In this document: positions 11,240-21,999 of the stretch, in pieces
How positions within the stretch are numbered: the first letter of the stretch is position 1
Layout: every line of letters begins with the position of its first letter
NCBI GenBank assembly: GCA_963281255.1
Contig: OY725492.1
Coordinates: forward strand, 2,713,696-2,777,695
Direction: 5' to 3'
DNA length: 64,000 nucleotides
Origin: Aphrocallistes beatrix
Taxonomy: Eukaryota; Porifera; Hexactinellida; Sceptrulophora; Aphrocallistidae
The notes under the pieces: model-generated
Seen by the model: the letters and a program-made list of their open reading frames with translations, nothing else
Databases searched by the model: none
What the model was told of the DNA's origin: nothing
Translations under genes and position numbers: made by a program

Positions 11240-12254
11240 TCACCCCTTTTCACAGCAATTGTCTTCCATATAACGAACCCCTAGAGCAACTAATATTTGT
11301 TTAGAAGGCCCTTGAACTACTTCTGTCATCAGAGAGATATCATTATCAATTCCGACGAAGATTTTCCATAAAATAATAACTGCTCTTAGAATAACATCTG
11401 AAGGCCACTTAAGGGATCCTCTGTCCACGATTTCCAAATAAGCGAACCTTGAATCATTGGACTGTTCGATCAGGAAATCTTTGTCAGTGGTAATGAAATC
11501 CAGACAGATAGAACATTTATTTGATTGCTTGTAATATTGATGTACAGCAAACCCAGCCATAAAGGCTAAAGCCTGCAGAGTTTGGGTGTCGTATCTTATT
11601 GATTCTAAATCTGGAAGTAGGTTCATTATCTGTTCTTGTGTAAAGAATGAAATTGCTGAAGAGTCAGGGTCATCAACTGAACAATTGGAGAATTGCTTAA
11701 TAAAATCGTGAACAGAAATGTGTTCTTCGCTCGATTGGTACAGTTTAAGCATACGAGATACTTTCAGTCGACGCTCAGACTCTAGGATTTGCAGGTAGGA
11801 TATGTGATAATTAGCTCCAGACATCTGTCTATACAATCCGAAATGATGCTCTAACGCAGTGGTCTTCAAACTTTTTTCCCAGCGTACCCCTGGCTATTTT
11901 TGAACTTTACGCGTACCCCCAAGTAAGGAGAAATTATGGTTGAATGAGATATAACATACTTAACAGACTCGTCTCAAAGAGAGCTCGCGTACCCCAGTTT
12001 GAAGACTACTGCTCTAACGCATCATTCTGTAGGAAGGTCAATACATAAGAAAAGCCACAGTTGTTAGTCAAATGGTGAACTAGTAGCGGTAATGTTATGC
12101 AGGTGTGCCTTAGACTAGTGAATGTCTGGTGGGTGAGTGATGCTTTGTTTGCTTTAGTTGTTGCTTCCCAGGTTTCAATCCAAACTACGATACGCTCTAA
12201 AAATGAAAAAAGTGGATCGTCTTGTACAAGGGGCTTTGAAAATTCATCTCGCAA
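11240..12254 (-). pseudogene. P-like transposase C-terminal part, split by a MITE
   Basis: Two frames, 12254-12006 and 11869-11240, flank the 155-bp hAT MITE at 11857-12011. Subtracting the MITE and one copy of its 8-bp duplication (163 bp) puts both in the same frame, so they were one reading frame before insertion. The second begins with HHFGLYRQMSGANYH followed by ILESERRLKVSRML, a conserved block in the C-terminal region of THAP9/P-type transposases. A CSICLDFI phrase follows near the end. No catalytic-domain motif was recognised between this and the THAP region. The product, if any, would be inert. Confidence 0.65.
11857..12011. mobile_element. 155-bp hAT MITE inside the P-like transposase
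   Basis: The exact 8-bp target duplication CTCTAACG lies at 11849-11856 and 12012-12019. The inverted ends are CAGTGGTCTTCAAACT on the left and CAGTAGTCTTCAAACT on the complement of the right, with one mismatch in 16. Internal GCGTACCCC motifs are also mirrored. CAGNG ends with an 8-bp duplication identify a hAT-mobilised MITE. Confidence 0.85.
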
Positions 12255-12370
12255 ACGTATTCCTTTCTGTGGCGTACTGACATTAAAAATTTTCCAGATG
12301 TTTAAAATGATAGAAATAAATTCGGCTGTTTGTGTCTTGAATGCCTCGTCTCGTGATTGATCCTGAATTA

Positions 12371-12856
12371 TTAGGCCAGCATAGTCGATTCATTAAAAAG
12401 TTTGAGTTTGAGTTCATCAAATGTGGATATACGATACTTATCCTCTTCAGCTTTGAATGATTGTCGACTTTCTTGTATCACCTGCATGAAAAACATTTCT
12501 TCTTTTTCTTCAAACTTAAATCTCTTTGGCTGTTTTGACCCTTCGGGTGCTGAAAGATATTTAGGACAGCTCGGTAAGAAGCATGGAACTGCATCTTTGT
12601 GAAGGATTGGCAATTTACGAGGAAATTCTTGAAGGGAGGCATTTGGTCCTGAGGGTACAGAGTACGTCCGAGATATATCCTCATTGCGGAAATGTTTCTC
12701 GCAAACAAATGTGTTTGCATGAATATTTTCTAGATGTAACGCATTTATCCACTTAGATCTAAGTTCTTGCTCCAAGGGTAATTTAAATACAGTCACATAA
12801 CCGTCAGTAGAACTGTAGTTTCCTTTACAGCCAGGAGCAGAACATTTGTTGGGCAT
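12371..12856 (-). pseudogene. THAP domain part of a P-like transposase
   Basis: The 161-residue frame starts with MPNKCSAPGC, has W-I-N-A-L at about residue 36 and FVCEKHF at about residue 50, and continues to an AVPCFLP-type motif at about residue 88. This is the C2CH zinc module of THAP domains (C-x4-C, 36-50 residues, C-x2-H) with its AVPTIF-like tail. In P-type transposases this domain binds the element's subterminal DNA. A basic and acidic helix-rich linker follows, and the frame stops at 12371 in the middle of what should be a transposase of more than 700 residues. The downstream frame is offset, so the gene is broken by an internal deletion. It could alternatively be a captured stand-alone THAP protein, but the flanking P-like ends favour a transposase. 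Confidence 0.7.
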
Positions 12857-13599
12857 ACTTTGCTAATTAATTTAAACATGTAAATATAATAGTAATGTTA
12901 ATTCTCATGAAATAAATCGAAATATATATATATAATTATTTGTAAACTAATTAATTAAATATAGATACATATCACAAGAAAAATAATAAAACATCAGTAA
13001 GACAATTAAATAATAATTGAATATCAGAAAAACAGAAATGTCTTCTTACGCGATTAATAGTTTTAAATGGTTATGGTTAGCCAACATATTTTACACAAAT
13101 ATTTTATATTGTGGTTTATTAAGAAAATGGCCTTTATTGTCATCCTTGGTGTCATTTTCCAAAGTAGTGGTCTATCCTTATACTTGAGTCATCTATGGTA
13201 AACCATATGTTATGACTAGTTGTATTTATGAATACTATTAGTGAATAGTAATGAGATTGGAAATCGTTTATCTCTTCCAAATGCGATTTTTTTCAATCGA
13301 TACGGCGCTTTAAATTTTTCAGCTCCGGGAGTTTGAACGCAAAAAAAATAAGTGCCGGGGGGGCGCCTATTCAGGGAAATACGGTAATTACAAAATGCTA
13401 CATAATCTACAAAATACAAATGTATCGAAAATCGATGGGTTAGGTGTAAATCTACATACTATATAGCGGGGGTGATTAATATTGATATAACCCGAACTAT
13501 AGTAGTTACTTTTTATATTCACTTTCAGCCAGCATTCGCTTAGCTTATCGAGCTACGAAAGTGGTCCATAGTCCACCAATTAAAAAACAAGATCCCAAG

Positions 13600-13962
13600 T
13601 AAGGTTTTTAATCCCGGTCAGAAATTCCAATCCCGGGATTTCGGGATTGACAAATTCTGAATCCCGGGATTAGTAATTTTCAAGAATTGGTATGCTAGTA
13701 TTTGTATATAGTTTAATATAACGTGACTATTTATGAATTACGGAAATAATATGAGTAATGAATAATGAATATAGAATTAACATCTCTATTTCTTTTCTTT
13801 TTTCAGGTTGTTCCTAATAAATACAAGACGAAGTGTGTCTAAAGTGCTATCATTCAGCCTTGTTCTTAACTTGTTGCATAGATATCCTGAGGATCAGTAT
13901 CCCGGGATTGAAAAATGAATCCCGGGCAAAAACAACCCGGGATCCCGGGATTAAAAACCCTA
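13600..13962. mobile_element. hAT-type MITE with ATCCCGGGAT motifs
   Basis: The exact 8-bp duplication ATCCCAAG lies at 13592-13599 and 13963-13970. The ends are inverted (TAAGGTTTTTAATCCCGG and, from the right, TAGGGTTTTTAATCCCGG). Further ATCCCGGGAT palindromes lie inside near both ends. The 363-bp element has no coding region. No gene is seen from here to 14640. Confidence 0.8.
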
Positions 13963-15190
13963 ATCCCAAGTCGATTAATTATAAACATAGATCCCGAGTG
14001 TCCTGATTTGAAGGTGGACACCCGCAGACCCACATTCGCATTGAAATTTGCATTTCCTTACAAATCTATTGACTCTGTCATAAGCTGATAAATTTCATTT
14101 TAATCAGCTCGAACTATTTATAATAAAAATGTCATTTAGAATAAAATAATGTCTCGGTCCTTTATTTAAAAACTAGAATTATTCAATTTTAATAGAAACT
14201 GTTTCAGCATTCAAGAAATAGTGTTTCAGTGAGAATAGAGATTTTTAAATGTGTATTGGGTTCACTTAAACTTGGGACCCATGTATAAATCACTACCTCG
14301 TTTTCAGTTTCCGATAGTGGTTTTATGAACTCTGCGAGTTCGTCTAGTCATTAAATTTGATAATTTTTTTAAGAATGAAGGAGCGTTTCTCTATCTTGTA
14401 AGCAATAAACCTAAACTAAACCAGCTATGACAAGTTCTAATTCAGGAATCAAAATGTCACACAGTAAGAAATAGTTTAAATGGAAAAATATGGAGTTATC
14501 ACGTACAATACATATCGTGGAAAATTTTACTCATAAAACATGTAAAACAGAAAGAAAAACCAAATTTTCGCACCTCTATAATCCATACATTGAATATCGT
14601 TGAAATAACAAAACACTGTTAAACGTTAATTAACTTACCATAGCATTCTATTCACTAATTAGGGCAATGGTACTCCCTAAATTTTTTAGACCAGGGATTG
14701 GTTAGTATATTCAGACTTATTCACATCACTCACAAAATTTCTTCTCCTGTGCAAGATCATTGAAATTTATTACCGACACATATAAACAATATATACAAGT
14801 GCTTAAATCAGTAATCAAAATATGTGCAATTATCATTATATTGCGCAACAAGCTATAATTACGACTAATTTAACCAATTTTCTTGCATGCTTTCCGCAGG
14901 CATAATAACAGTAATAATGTTTATTTAGCGTAGGAAATCTCACTTTGGACCAGTTGAAAAATATGTGGAAATTTCCATTGAAATGTACACACATTCCTGG
15001 GTTGCCAGGGAAACGTAATCTGACTAACTTGGGCTATATCTCAATAACTGTAAGTGCTAGACACTAATAATTATAAGATAGGCAATATGCGACTTCGATA
15101 TATTGTTTATACTTATATTCCGGTAATACATTTCAATGATCTTGCACTGAAGAAGAAATATTAATTCAGTGATGTGAATAAATCTGAATA

Positions 15191-17059
15191 CCGTATTGCT
15201 TCGAATAAGCGCCCGGGCGCTTATTTATTTCGTGCACCCTTTAGACCCGGCGCTTATTTTTTTCATTCGCTATTTTGACCCGGCGCTCTTTTTTTTTGTT
15301 TACTACATTGACTGGCACTTTTATTATTGCCACAACTGGGAATGTTAGTTAGATTAAAAAAGGATAATGTAATGTTTTAAAAAGCACTTGTATATATGCC
15401 ACTACTGAGAATACTAGTTAGTAGGTAGGTATATAAAAAAAGAGACAATATTGTTTCAAGAAGTCACTCAAGCTTCGTCATCCAATACAATCAGCTCATT
15501 ATCCTCATCTTGTTGAGAATCTATTTCATGTGTATTTTCAATTGGGTTGTCTGAGCTGCTGCTATCTGTCAGCTCTTTGAGTTTTTGAAAAAGTTCATCA
15601 CGGGAACTAAATAGTACTTCATCTTTCCGAGTGACTTTTATCATCTCATTTTCAGAATTGTCAATATTGTTCGTAATCGCACAAGTTTTGAATGACTTAA
15701 TGTGGATACTGGTTCCCAAGCTTGTTTCACCCATGTGGCCACTAAAGGGAGCTTTTACGTTGCCACCACGTGTGTACTCTTTTTCAGTACCTCGCATCCA
15801 CTCTTCATACAATTCGCGATATCTATCTTTAAATGGTTTGTTCCAAGATACATCAGGCGCTTGTATCAGACTAGTGCAGCCCCCGGGGATAACTGCCATG
15901 TCAGTGTTCAATCGTGATGCCAGCTGTTTAGTACTGTCCTGGATATGACACTTATAGCTGTCCCATACAATTAATCTTCGACCAAAGGCTAATTCTCCCC
16001 ATGTGGTTCGTAACCATTCGTGAGTTAATTTTTCATTCATCCAACCATTTTCGCTCATCACACATATAACTCTTCTATCGCTTATAGATCATGAACACGA
16101 CGCTTACCCTTGAACACGATAAATGGCGGTAATTTAGTACCATTTGCTTTAGCAGCGAGACATACAGTAATGCGACATTAATCGTGGCCAGTGGTCTTGA
16201 TGGGGATGGATTTATGCCCCACGAAGTCCACAGTAGTATTGGCTGGCATGTCTAACCAGACGGGAGTCTCATCCATGGCGCCGATATGCGAGAGCTCATA
16301 ACGTTGTCGCAGGATGAGCGAACGCACAAAGAGAATGAAAAGTGTCAACTTAGGGATAACTGTATCAGGAATTGCTTGCCCAACTGTGGTGCGACGTCTG
16401 AGAGTGATTTTGTTTCGAATAAAAAAGTTTCGTAACCACCCGCGACTCGCAACGAAGGTGTCTTCTTCGCCACCGTAGAGTTCGAGAGCCTTTGTCTGCA
16501 CCATCTTACGAGTTACTCTCAGCCTCTGACTTCTCATATAATCTATCCATCCATATAGTTCTTCCTCTATTGTCTCTAACAAAGGTGGCCGACCACCACC
16601 ATCCAGCTTACGGCGCTTTGAGTTCCTAATATCATAGGCACCTCTCAACTTGTCCTGATCCTTGCACCATTCCCGGATACGTTTAGCGTCGACACCATAT
16701 TTGCGAGCTGTTTCCTCTTTACTATTGCCAAGTTTGACAAAGTCTACAACCTTCAACTTGAATTCAACGGTGTAGCTATGAAGTTTTCGTTTTGTTCGCT
16801 TCTCTGCCATCATCTAAGCCTACTATATGTTCTCTAATATGACAAATAGGAAGAAAACATGCCTAATTACCTAGTTCAAAATCAAACAACAGCTTAGATT
16901 GTGATTTAAAGGATGAAATTATTATTATACATTTATGGTTTGATATGATGTTCAGAGAACTAGAATGCCCCGGCGCTTATTTATTTCGCTCACCCTTTAG
17001 ACCCGGCGCTTATTCAAACCGGCGCTTATTCAAACCGGCGCTTATTCAGGGAAATACGG
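15191..17059 (-). mobile_element. pogo/Tigger-type DNA transposon, decayed
   Basis: This 1869-bp element lies between TA dinucleotides (15189-15190 and 17060-17061). The ends are imperfect inverted repeats rich in AATAAGCGCC and GACCCGGCGCTTATT blocks. It encodes a broken pogo-family transposase on the minus strand. The 385-bp MITE at 45209-45593 has the same two ends and lacks the transposase, so it is a deletion derivative. The MITE at 10832-13384 shares the outermost 20 or so bases. Confidence 0.8.
15468..16813 (-). pseudogene. pogo-family (CENP-B/Jerky-like) transposase, broken
   Basis: The first part (16813-16178) begins MMAEKRTKRKLHSYTVEFK and carries a helix-turn-helix (SKEETARKYGVDAKRIREWC), then a CENP-B-type second helix-turn-helix (RGWLRNFFIRNKI) and the first catalytic aspartate in GAMDETPVW. 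A TAA stop follows GHD, the frame then continues through CLAAKANGTKLPPFIVFKG and breaks again. The second part (16061-15468) has the second aspartate in VWDSYKCH and the third in APDVSWNKPFK, the usual pogo DDD layout, followed by an acidic tail. A premature stop and at least one frameshift between 16061 and 16178 make it a pseudogene. These enzymes cut and paste their element into TA sites. Confidence 0.8.
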
Positions 17060-17121
17060 TATACTAACCAATCCCTGGTCTAAAAATTAGAGACCACTGC
17101 CTTAGTGCATAGAATGCTATG

Positions 17122-17534
17122 ACTAAGTATTAAAATACTCTAAAAGCGGCACCTCTGAAATACGACAACCTCCGAAATACGGTAGTTAAGTACACTCGGA
17201 TTGACATTTTCAATGCAAAAATTACCTCCGAGATGCGACACTGTCTGGCAAACGCACACTTAAAAATGTCGCATTTCTGAGGTTTACCTACATTTGTAAC
17301 CTAAATTTACAATCATAGTTTTACTTGACAAATTTTGAAAAATAATATATTTCAATCAAATAATACTTTTTGTCCGACTTTTATATTAATTGATTATTTT
17401 CAATGGAAAATATAACTACGTAAGTTCGGAACATTCACGCGATACTGTAACATACAGTGTCTCGTAACGGGGATTCCAGAACTGGCAAAAAAGTTATACG
17501 GATAATTTTTTCAATCACTTATACACTCCTGCTA
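17122..17534. other. Intergenic stretch with CTCCGAAATACG-type repeats
   Basis: No gene is supported. At 17145-17290 the phrases ACCTCTGAAATACGACAACC, CTCCGAAATACGGTAG, CTCCGAGATGCGACA and the inverse-like TGTCGCATTTCTGAGGT suggest a small decayed inverted-repeat element. Confidence 0.35.
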
Positions 17535-17984
17535 CAGTCGAAACCGGGTTTTTTTGACATATTTTGCTGCAGATTGTTTTTTTCATGTTTCTACTATAGA
17601 ATTATCATCGGGTTTTTTTGACACTGGGTTTATTTGACAATCGGTATTTTTTGACAATTGTTGGTGTAAAAATCTGAGTTTTATGTACAGTTGACACCGT
17701 GTTTTTTTGACACCCAATTTTCAGCAATTAGTTCATGACATCCATAACAAAACAGAAACGTCTGACACTGACGGAAAGGCACGAGATAGTCCTGCGTCTC
17801 GACAAGGGTCACCCTTTGACGGCAATTGCCAACGACTACGAAGTCAAGAAATTAACCTTTACATACTTATTAATTCTTACTATGACCTCTAAAAAATATT
17901 TTCTTCGTAGTGGGATGCGCAACACTGGGTTTTTTTGACATTTTTTCGTGCAAATGGGGTGTCAAAAAAAACCGGTTTCAACTG
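17535..17984 (+). mobile_element. Tigger-like MITE, copy 1
   Basis: This 450-bp element lies between TA dinucleotides. The inverted ends are CAGTCGAAACCGGG and, from the right, CAGTTGAAACCGG, each followed by a poly-T run and GACA. Inside, a 67-codon frame at 17735-17938 reads KRLTLTERHEIVLRLDKGHP, the first helix-turn-helix of a pogo/Tigger transposase, then runs off into non-coding text. The MITE therefore kept only the start of the transposase gene. Copies 2 and 3 lie at 21048-21547 and 56121-56587. Confidence 0.8.
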
Positions 17985-18158
17985 TACTTTATTTTTTCAT
18001 TCAATTTAGTGTTAGTTTACTCACTACTTGCTACCTATTTTTTGACCGGCATTCGGTTAGGGTAGGGTGAATAATTACTGAGCGTGTAGTATAAGACTCG
18101 AAATGTGTGTTTATTGAAGGATTCGTGGAAAACATTTTTATTCTGAGTAAATCCAGTA

Positions 18159-18619
18159 CAGGGGCGGCATACCCGGTACGGCAGGTACGGCAAGCGCCGT
18201 ACCACTTTTCAGAGATGTCCCAAGGGCGTGGAACGACATCGCAGTCCCACTTTTTAGAATGGTACGCTTAAGGAAATGTCGATAATAAAATAAAGTAAAA
18301 TCTATAATAGTACTTGTACATAATGCAGAAGTTTATTAGAACATCCCGAAAACTTCCTGCCGATATTCATTTCGGGAAATAAATTATTTCATAGCTTCTA
18401 AGTAATTGACTTTCCAGTCTCGATAGATATACATTATCATTAGGTTATTGAGTCCTCAGGTACAGTCCAAACTGGGGGGGGGAGGGGAGGGGAGGGTGGA
18501 AATATGATGAGGTACGGCTTGCCGGATCTCATGGAATCAATGAGTTAGTTGTGGATCCCACGCGTACGACATTTTTAATATCCTGCCGTACCGCCTTTCG
18601 AAAGGGTGTGCCGCGCCTG
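18159..18619. mobile_element. Non-autonomous transposon with CAGGGGCGGCA ends and a G-rich tract
   Basis: The ends CAGGGGCGGCATACCC and, from the right, CAGGCGCGGCACACCC are inverted, and each touches a directly repeated CAGTA (18154-18158 and 18620-18624). Inside are mirrored GGTACGGC/GCCGTACC motifs and, at 18474-18497, a run of Gs followed by A-separated G4 blocks. The class is uncertain: the ends look hAT-like, but the duplication is 5 bp rather than 8. Confidence 0.55.
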
Positions 18620-20053
18620 CAGTAATTCTGAATTCAAATTATTTTAATAATAAATATAATCCCTCCGTTGCCCCTGGAGTGTGTCGCGTCATTTCCGGTT
18701 TAAGCCATTTTGGGCGGGGAAGTCATAAAATATTACTATAAATGGAAAATTCTCAAGCCATCCGGGGTTAATTATGTAGTTTCCTAAAGCAACACAGGAA
18801 ATTTACTTGTTACTTTTTTGGGTCGCGTTCCGGGAAATTACAATACTAGCTTTTTTTCCTCCCAAATAAATAAAAAGGTAGTATGTAGCAGTAATGCCTG
18901 TCTAGTACATCTGTGAGATTATCCTACTACTCATAACCATATATGGTTTTGTGTAGAATTCTGAAATTATCTGGAGAGTCATAGTGACCTAAACCTCACT
19001 AGTTTTCCCTCTAAGTAATCCGAAGAGGGTACTCCCCGGAATTTTCCTTTTTCGACCTTACCTCCCAGGAAAATTGAACATTTTTGATTGGGTCCCCGGA
19101 AATTACAGGGTATATACAAGATTTTTCCTATTTTAGTTTGTTGATATACTTATTATAAGAGAAACCTAGGATGAACCTCTTCGCGCTGAATATTTGCTTC
19201 AGACTGAGCTCTGTCTGTTAGTGCCAATCTTGTCTATCATGGGTATGAAGACAGGCCGAACACAGTCTTTCCCTTACAGCTCTTAAAATGTCCCTTGACT
19301 TTATATCGGTCTCCATTTTCAGAAATTCATTCTAGAAAATCCGCTCAAGGAATTACAGCAGTGAATGTAATCGTCCTGTCCAGGTTCAATATACTCTTTG
19401 TTGCCCTTGGGTGTGCTCTTTTTGTTGATCAGTGAAGCTTTCTTTACTTCGATTTTGGCCAGAGCTTCTGAAAGTCATCATTTGTCTTCGAGCAGAACAT
19501 TTCAAATATAGAGCTAATTGAAAATAATAAATCTGAAAATTTAGCTCAAATTTTTTGAGCTTGTTAGCTCACAAGCGATTCTCAGTTCCACAAAAATGAT
19601 ACTTATACTATAGTAGAAACTCACTTATCTGAACTCATCTGAGATGATGATAAAATTTTTGAATTTTACCTGGTTGATTTCATAATGGAATGACCCTTTA
19701 ATTAAAATGCAAACAATTTTTCACACCTTTTTTAATACAATATATATGACCTCTAGTTCACTCTCACAATGCACTAAACTGGACACATATACCTGTATTT
19801 GAACACTTCATTCTTTCCCATACAAAAAGTAGCAAATAGGACAAATTCTCAACTCAATAAATAAAATAATCGACCTGTGCCACCAGGATATATCAAAATG
19901 TCCATTGCGCATGCGCAATCGTCACATTGCGATGATCAATTGACACATTAGGGAGGAATACAATCCCAATGGTGAAGAAAGTAGGTTCATGCGCAAAGGA
20001 CTTTTTAATTAATACCCCCCACCAGAGGTAGTTCATCACCATCATGTACAGTA
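18620..20053. other. No gene seen; one NRF1-type palindrome
   Basis: No coding region is supported. The segment 18690-19110 has repeated GGAAATTAC/CCCCGGAA-type phrases that may be a decayed element. At 19904-19919 there is a perfect 16-bp palindrome, ATTGCGCATGCGCAAT, which contains the NRF1 consensus core, but no transcription unit starts nearby. Confidence 0.4.
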
Positions 20054-20452
20054 TCCTTACTTAAAACTCGATTAATGTTTGTGTATATATACGTATATTA
20101 TATAATATCCCTAGTTTGCCTTGGAATGTTGAATTGAAAGTGAAGTAGTAAATTTGTAAATTTTATGATCAATTTGTTTACTTTTGTTTACAATAGATAC
20201 ATAAAGTAAACAAATTACAAAAATAGGCTAGAGACTAGCTTCCAACGGTTGGCATGGGGTTTTTAGTGCTGTAGATTTAGAATATTATATTTTCGGATCC
20301 ATATGAGAAATTATTCGTTGACCTTTATTTACAATATTTATATAAGAATTCCCAAAATATGTTAGATTGAGTAACTCCAGGCGCCCACAGGGCGACTCTG
20401 CGGACACGCAGTGTCCGCAAGCCGCGCAGCGCAAGCAAGCGAAGCGTGCTTG
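20054..20452 (+). mobile_element. Helitron-like repeat, copy E
   Basis: The 399-bp copy begins TCCTTACTTAAAACTCG after A, has a short TA-rich tract, a body that differs from copies B-D, and the terminal module (GCGGACAC/GTGTCCGC hairpin, GCAAGCAAGCGAAGCGTGCTTG) ending before T. It shares both ends with copies B and D but not their middle, as expected for Helitron-type families. Confidence 0.65.
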
Positions 20453-20517
20453 TTGAAAATGAAAGTGGGGTCATTTCTATTTATACCTTTGACCCCTCGT
20501 CAAATTATATCATATAC

Positions 20518-21640
20518 AGTACTAGAGTGTGTCAAAAATTCAAAAGTTTGAATCTTTAGATGATTACCCTTCGAATAGTTTACTTTGATCACCAAATGTT
20601 CACCCTAAAAAAATCAAGCAATTTGAAGATGATTTAGTGGCTGCGCAAGGTAGGCTTCTCCAAGTGCAGATTTTAATGTGATTTTTCCGGGTTAGGGATA
20701 AAATCGCAAAAAGTGTACTTCTGATATAAGCAATTGATCTACTAACTTTGTATTGAGATATTTGGGTATGGTTTTATATCAGCTAATAATACATTTTGAT
20801 GGGCTAATATCTACCGGTTCGGAGATATTAGTGAAATCAGTTTGGACCAGCCTTCGTACTTGTAATTATTAATGGCCCCAACTGGTTTCACCAATATCTC
20901 CGAACCGGTAGATTTTAGCCCATCAAAATGTGTTATTAGCTGATATAAAACCATACCCAAATATCTCAATACAATGTTGTTAGATCAATTGCTTATATCA
21001 GAAGTACACTTTTTGCGATTTTATCCCTACCCGGAAAAATCACATTACAGTTGAAACCGGGTTTTTTTGACACCCCATTTGCACGCAAAAATGTCAAAAA
21101 AACCGATTGTCAAAAAAACCCAGTGTTGCGCATTCCACAACGAAGAAAATATATTTTAGAGGTCACAGTAAGAATTATTAAGTATGTAAAGGTTAATTTC
21201 TTGACTTCGTAGTCCTTGACAATTACCGTCAAAGGGTGACCCTTGTCGAGACGCAGGACTATCTCGTGCCTTTCCGTCAGTGTCAGACGTGTCTGTTTTG
21301 TTATGGATGTCATGAATTAATTGCTGAAAATTGGGTGTCAAAAAAACACGGTGTCAACTGTACATAAAACTCAGATTTTTACACAAACAATTGTCAAAAA
21401 ATACCGATTGTCAAATAAACCCAGTGTCTAAAAAACCCGATGGAAATTCGATAGTAGAAACATGAAAAAAACAATCTGCAGCAAAATATGTTAAAAAAAT
21501 ACGATTGTCAAAAAAAACCAGTGTCAAACAAAAACTGGTTTCGACTGTATATATCTGCACTTGGAGAAGCCTATCTTGCGCGACCACTAAATCATCTCCA
21601 AATTCCTTGAATTTTTTATGGTGAACATTTGAGTAGTCCG
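20518..21640. repeat. Foldback element with a MITE in its right arm
   Basis: The left arm (about 20588-20844) and right arm (about 20880-21635) are inverted copies around a spacer of about 35 bases; shared text includes GAGATATTTGGGTATGG, CTACCGGTTCGGAGATATT and AAGTGTACTTCTGATATA. The right arm is interrupted by the 500-bp Tigger-like MITE at 21048-21547. A short relative of the outer arm is at 58651-58793. No gene is carried. Confidence 0.7.
21048..21547 (-). mobile_element. Tigger-like MITE, copy 2
   Basis: This is the same element as 17535-17984 in inverse orientation, between TA dinucleotides. The internal helix-turn-helix frame is kept at 21313-21110 (KQTRLTLTERHEIVLRLDKG). It sits in the right arm of the foldback element, so it is the younger insertion. 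Confidence 0.8.
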
Positions 21641-21999
21641 ATATACTACTATGTTCATATCTCGTGTGCTAAGTCGCTTACTGGAGCTGCACTATCGATC
21701 TGTCAACCGACATTTTCTGTAAAGCCTGATGCATTTTAAAAACTATTTTTCTATCACTTGCAAATAATTCAGCAATCCTAGTATACATTGAAAAAAAGAA
21801 GTAAACAGATCGGAGCGAAACTTCAAATAATAATCTCGCTGATACACATACACCTTTTTTACTTCTTTAATATTAACGTTTTCCATAGGGTGGCCTATGA
21901 GTAAAATTTGGCCATAATTTGGTAAAATTATGCTGATGTGGTCATTTTACGCACAAATGGGTATTATGGTAGCTTAAAAAAAGTTGGGTGTGAGATTCT

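Larger units (their letters stand above)
10895..13196 (-). mobile_element. P-element-like transposon (THAP transposase), internally deleted
   Basis: The element is bounded by an exact 8-bp duplication GGTAAACC (10887-10894 and 13197-13204), as P elements make. Its roughly 31-bp inverted ends begin CATAGATGACTCAAG on the left, and on the right the complement begins ATAGATGACTCAAG; both then read TATAAGGATAGA. The CAT-GATGA...ATAAGG layout recalls the Drosophila P terminus. Inside, on the minus strand, lie a THAP DNA-binding region (12371-12856) and the C-terminal part of a P-type transposase (11240-12254). The catalytic middle is missing, so it cannot be autonomous. It sits inside the MITE at 10832-13384. 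Confidence 0.75.
10832..13384. mobile_element. MITE with CCGTATTTCCCTGAATA-type ends, invaded by a P-like element
   Basis: The left end (CCGTCTTCCCTGAATAAACG after TA) and the right end (complement CCGTATTTCCCTGAATAGGCG before TA) are inverted copies of one another and match the ends of the pogo element at 15191-17059 and the MITE at 45209-45593. Once the P-like insertion at 10895-13196 is set aside, only about 250 bp belongs to this MITE, so it is a short non-autonomous element with a TA duplication. Confidence 0.65.
14641..17121. repeat. Large inverted repeat split by a pogo transposon
   Basis: The left arm (about 14641-14810) contains TAGCATTCTATTCACTAA, AGACCAGGGATTGGTTAG and CAAGATCATTGAAATTTATT. 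The right arm is the inverse, but its sequence is interrupted: 15100-15190 carries the inner part and 17060-17121 the outer part, with the pogo element exactly between them at a TA. Joined across that TA the right arm matches the left arm closely, so the foldback element existed first and the pogo element landed in its right arm. Confidence 0.7.

Noticed and set aside
13216-13419. 67-codon minus-strand frame
   Set aside because: It lies across the right end of the MITE at 10832-13384; its wording comes from the inverted repeat.
19904-19919. NRF1-type palindrome as a promoter
   Set aside because: The site is perfect, but no gene starts within about 2 kb and one palindrome of 16 bases is weak evidence, so it was only noted.
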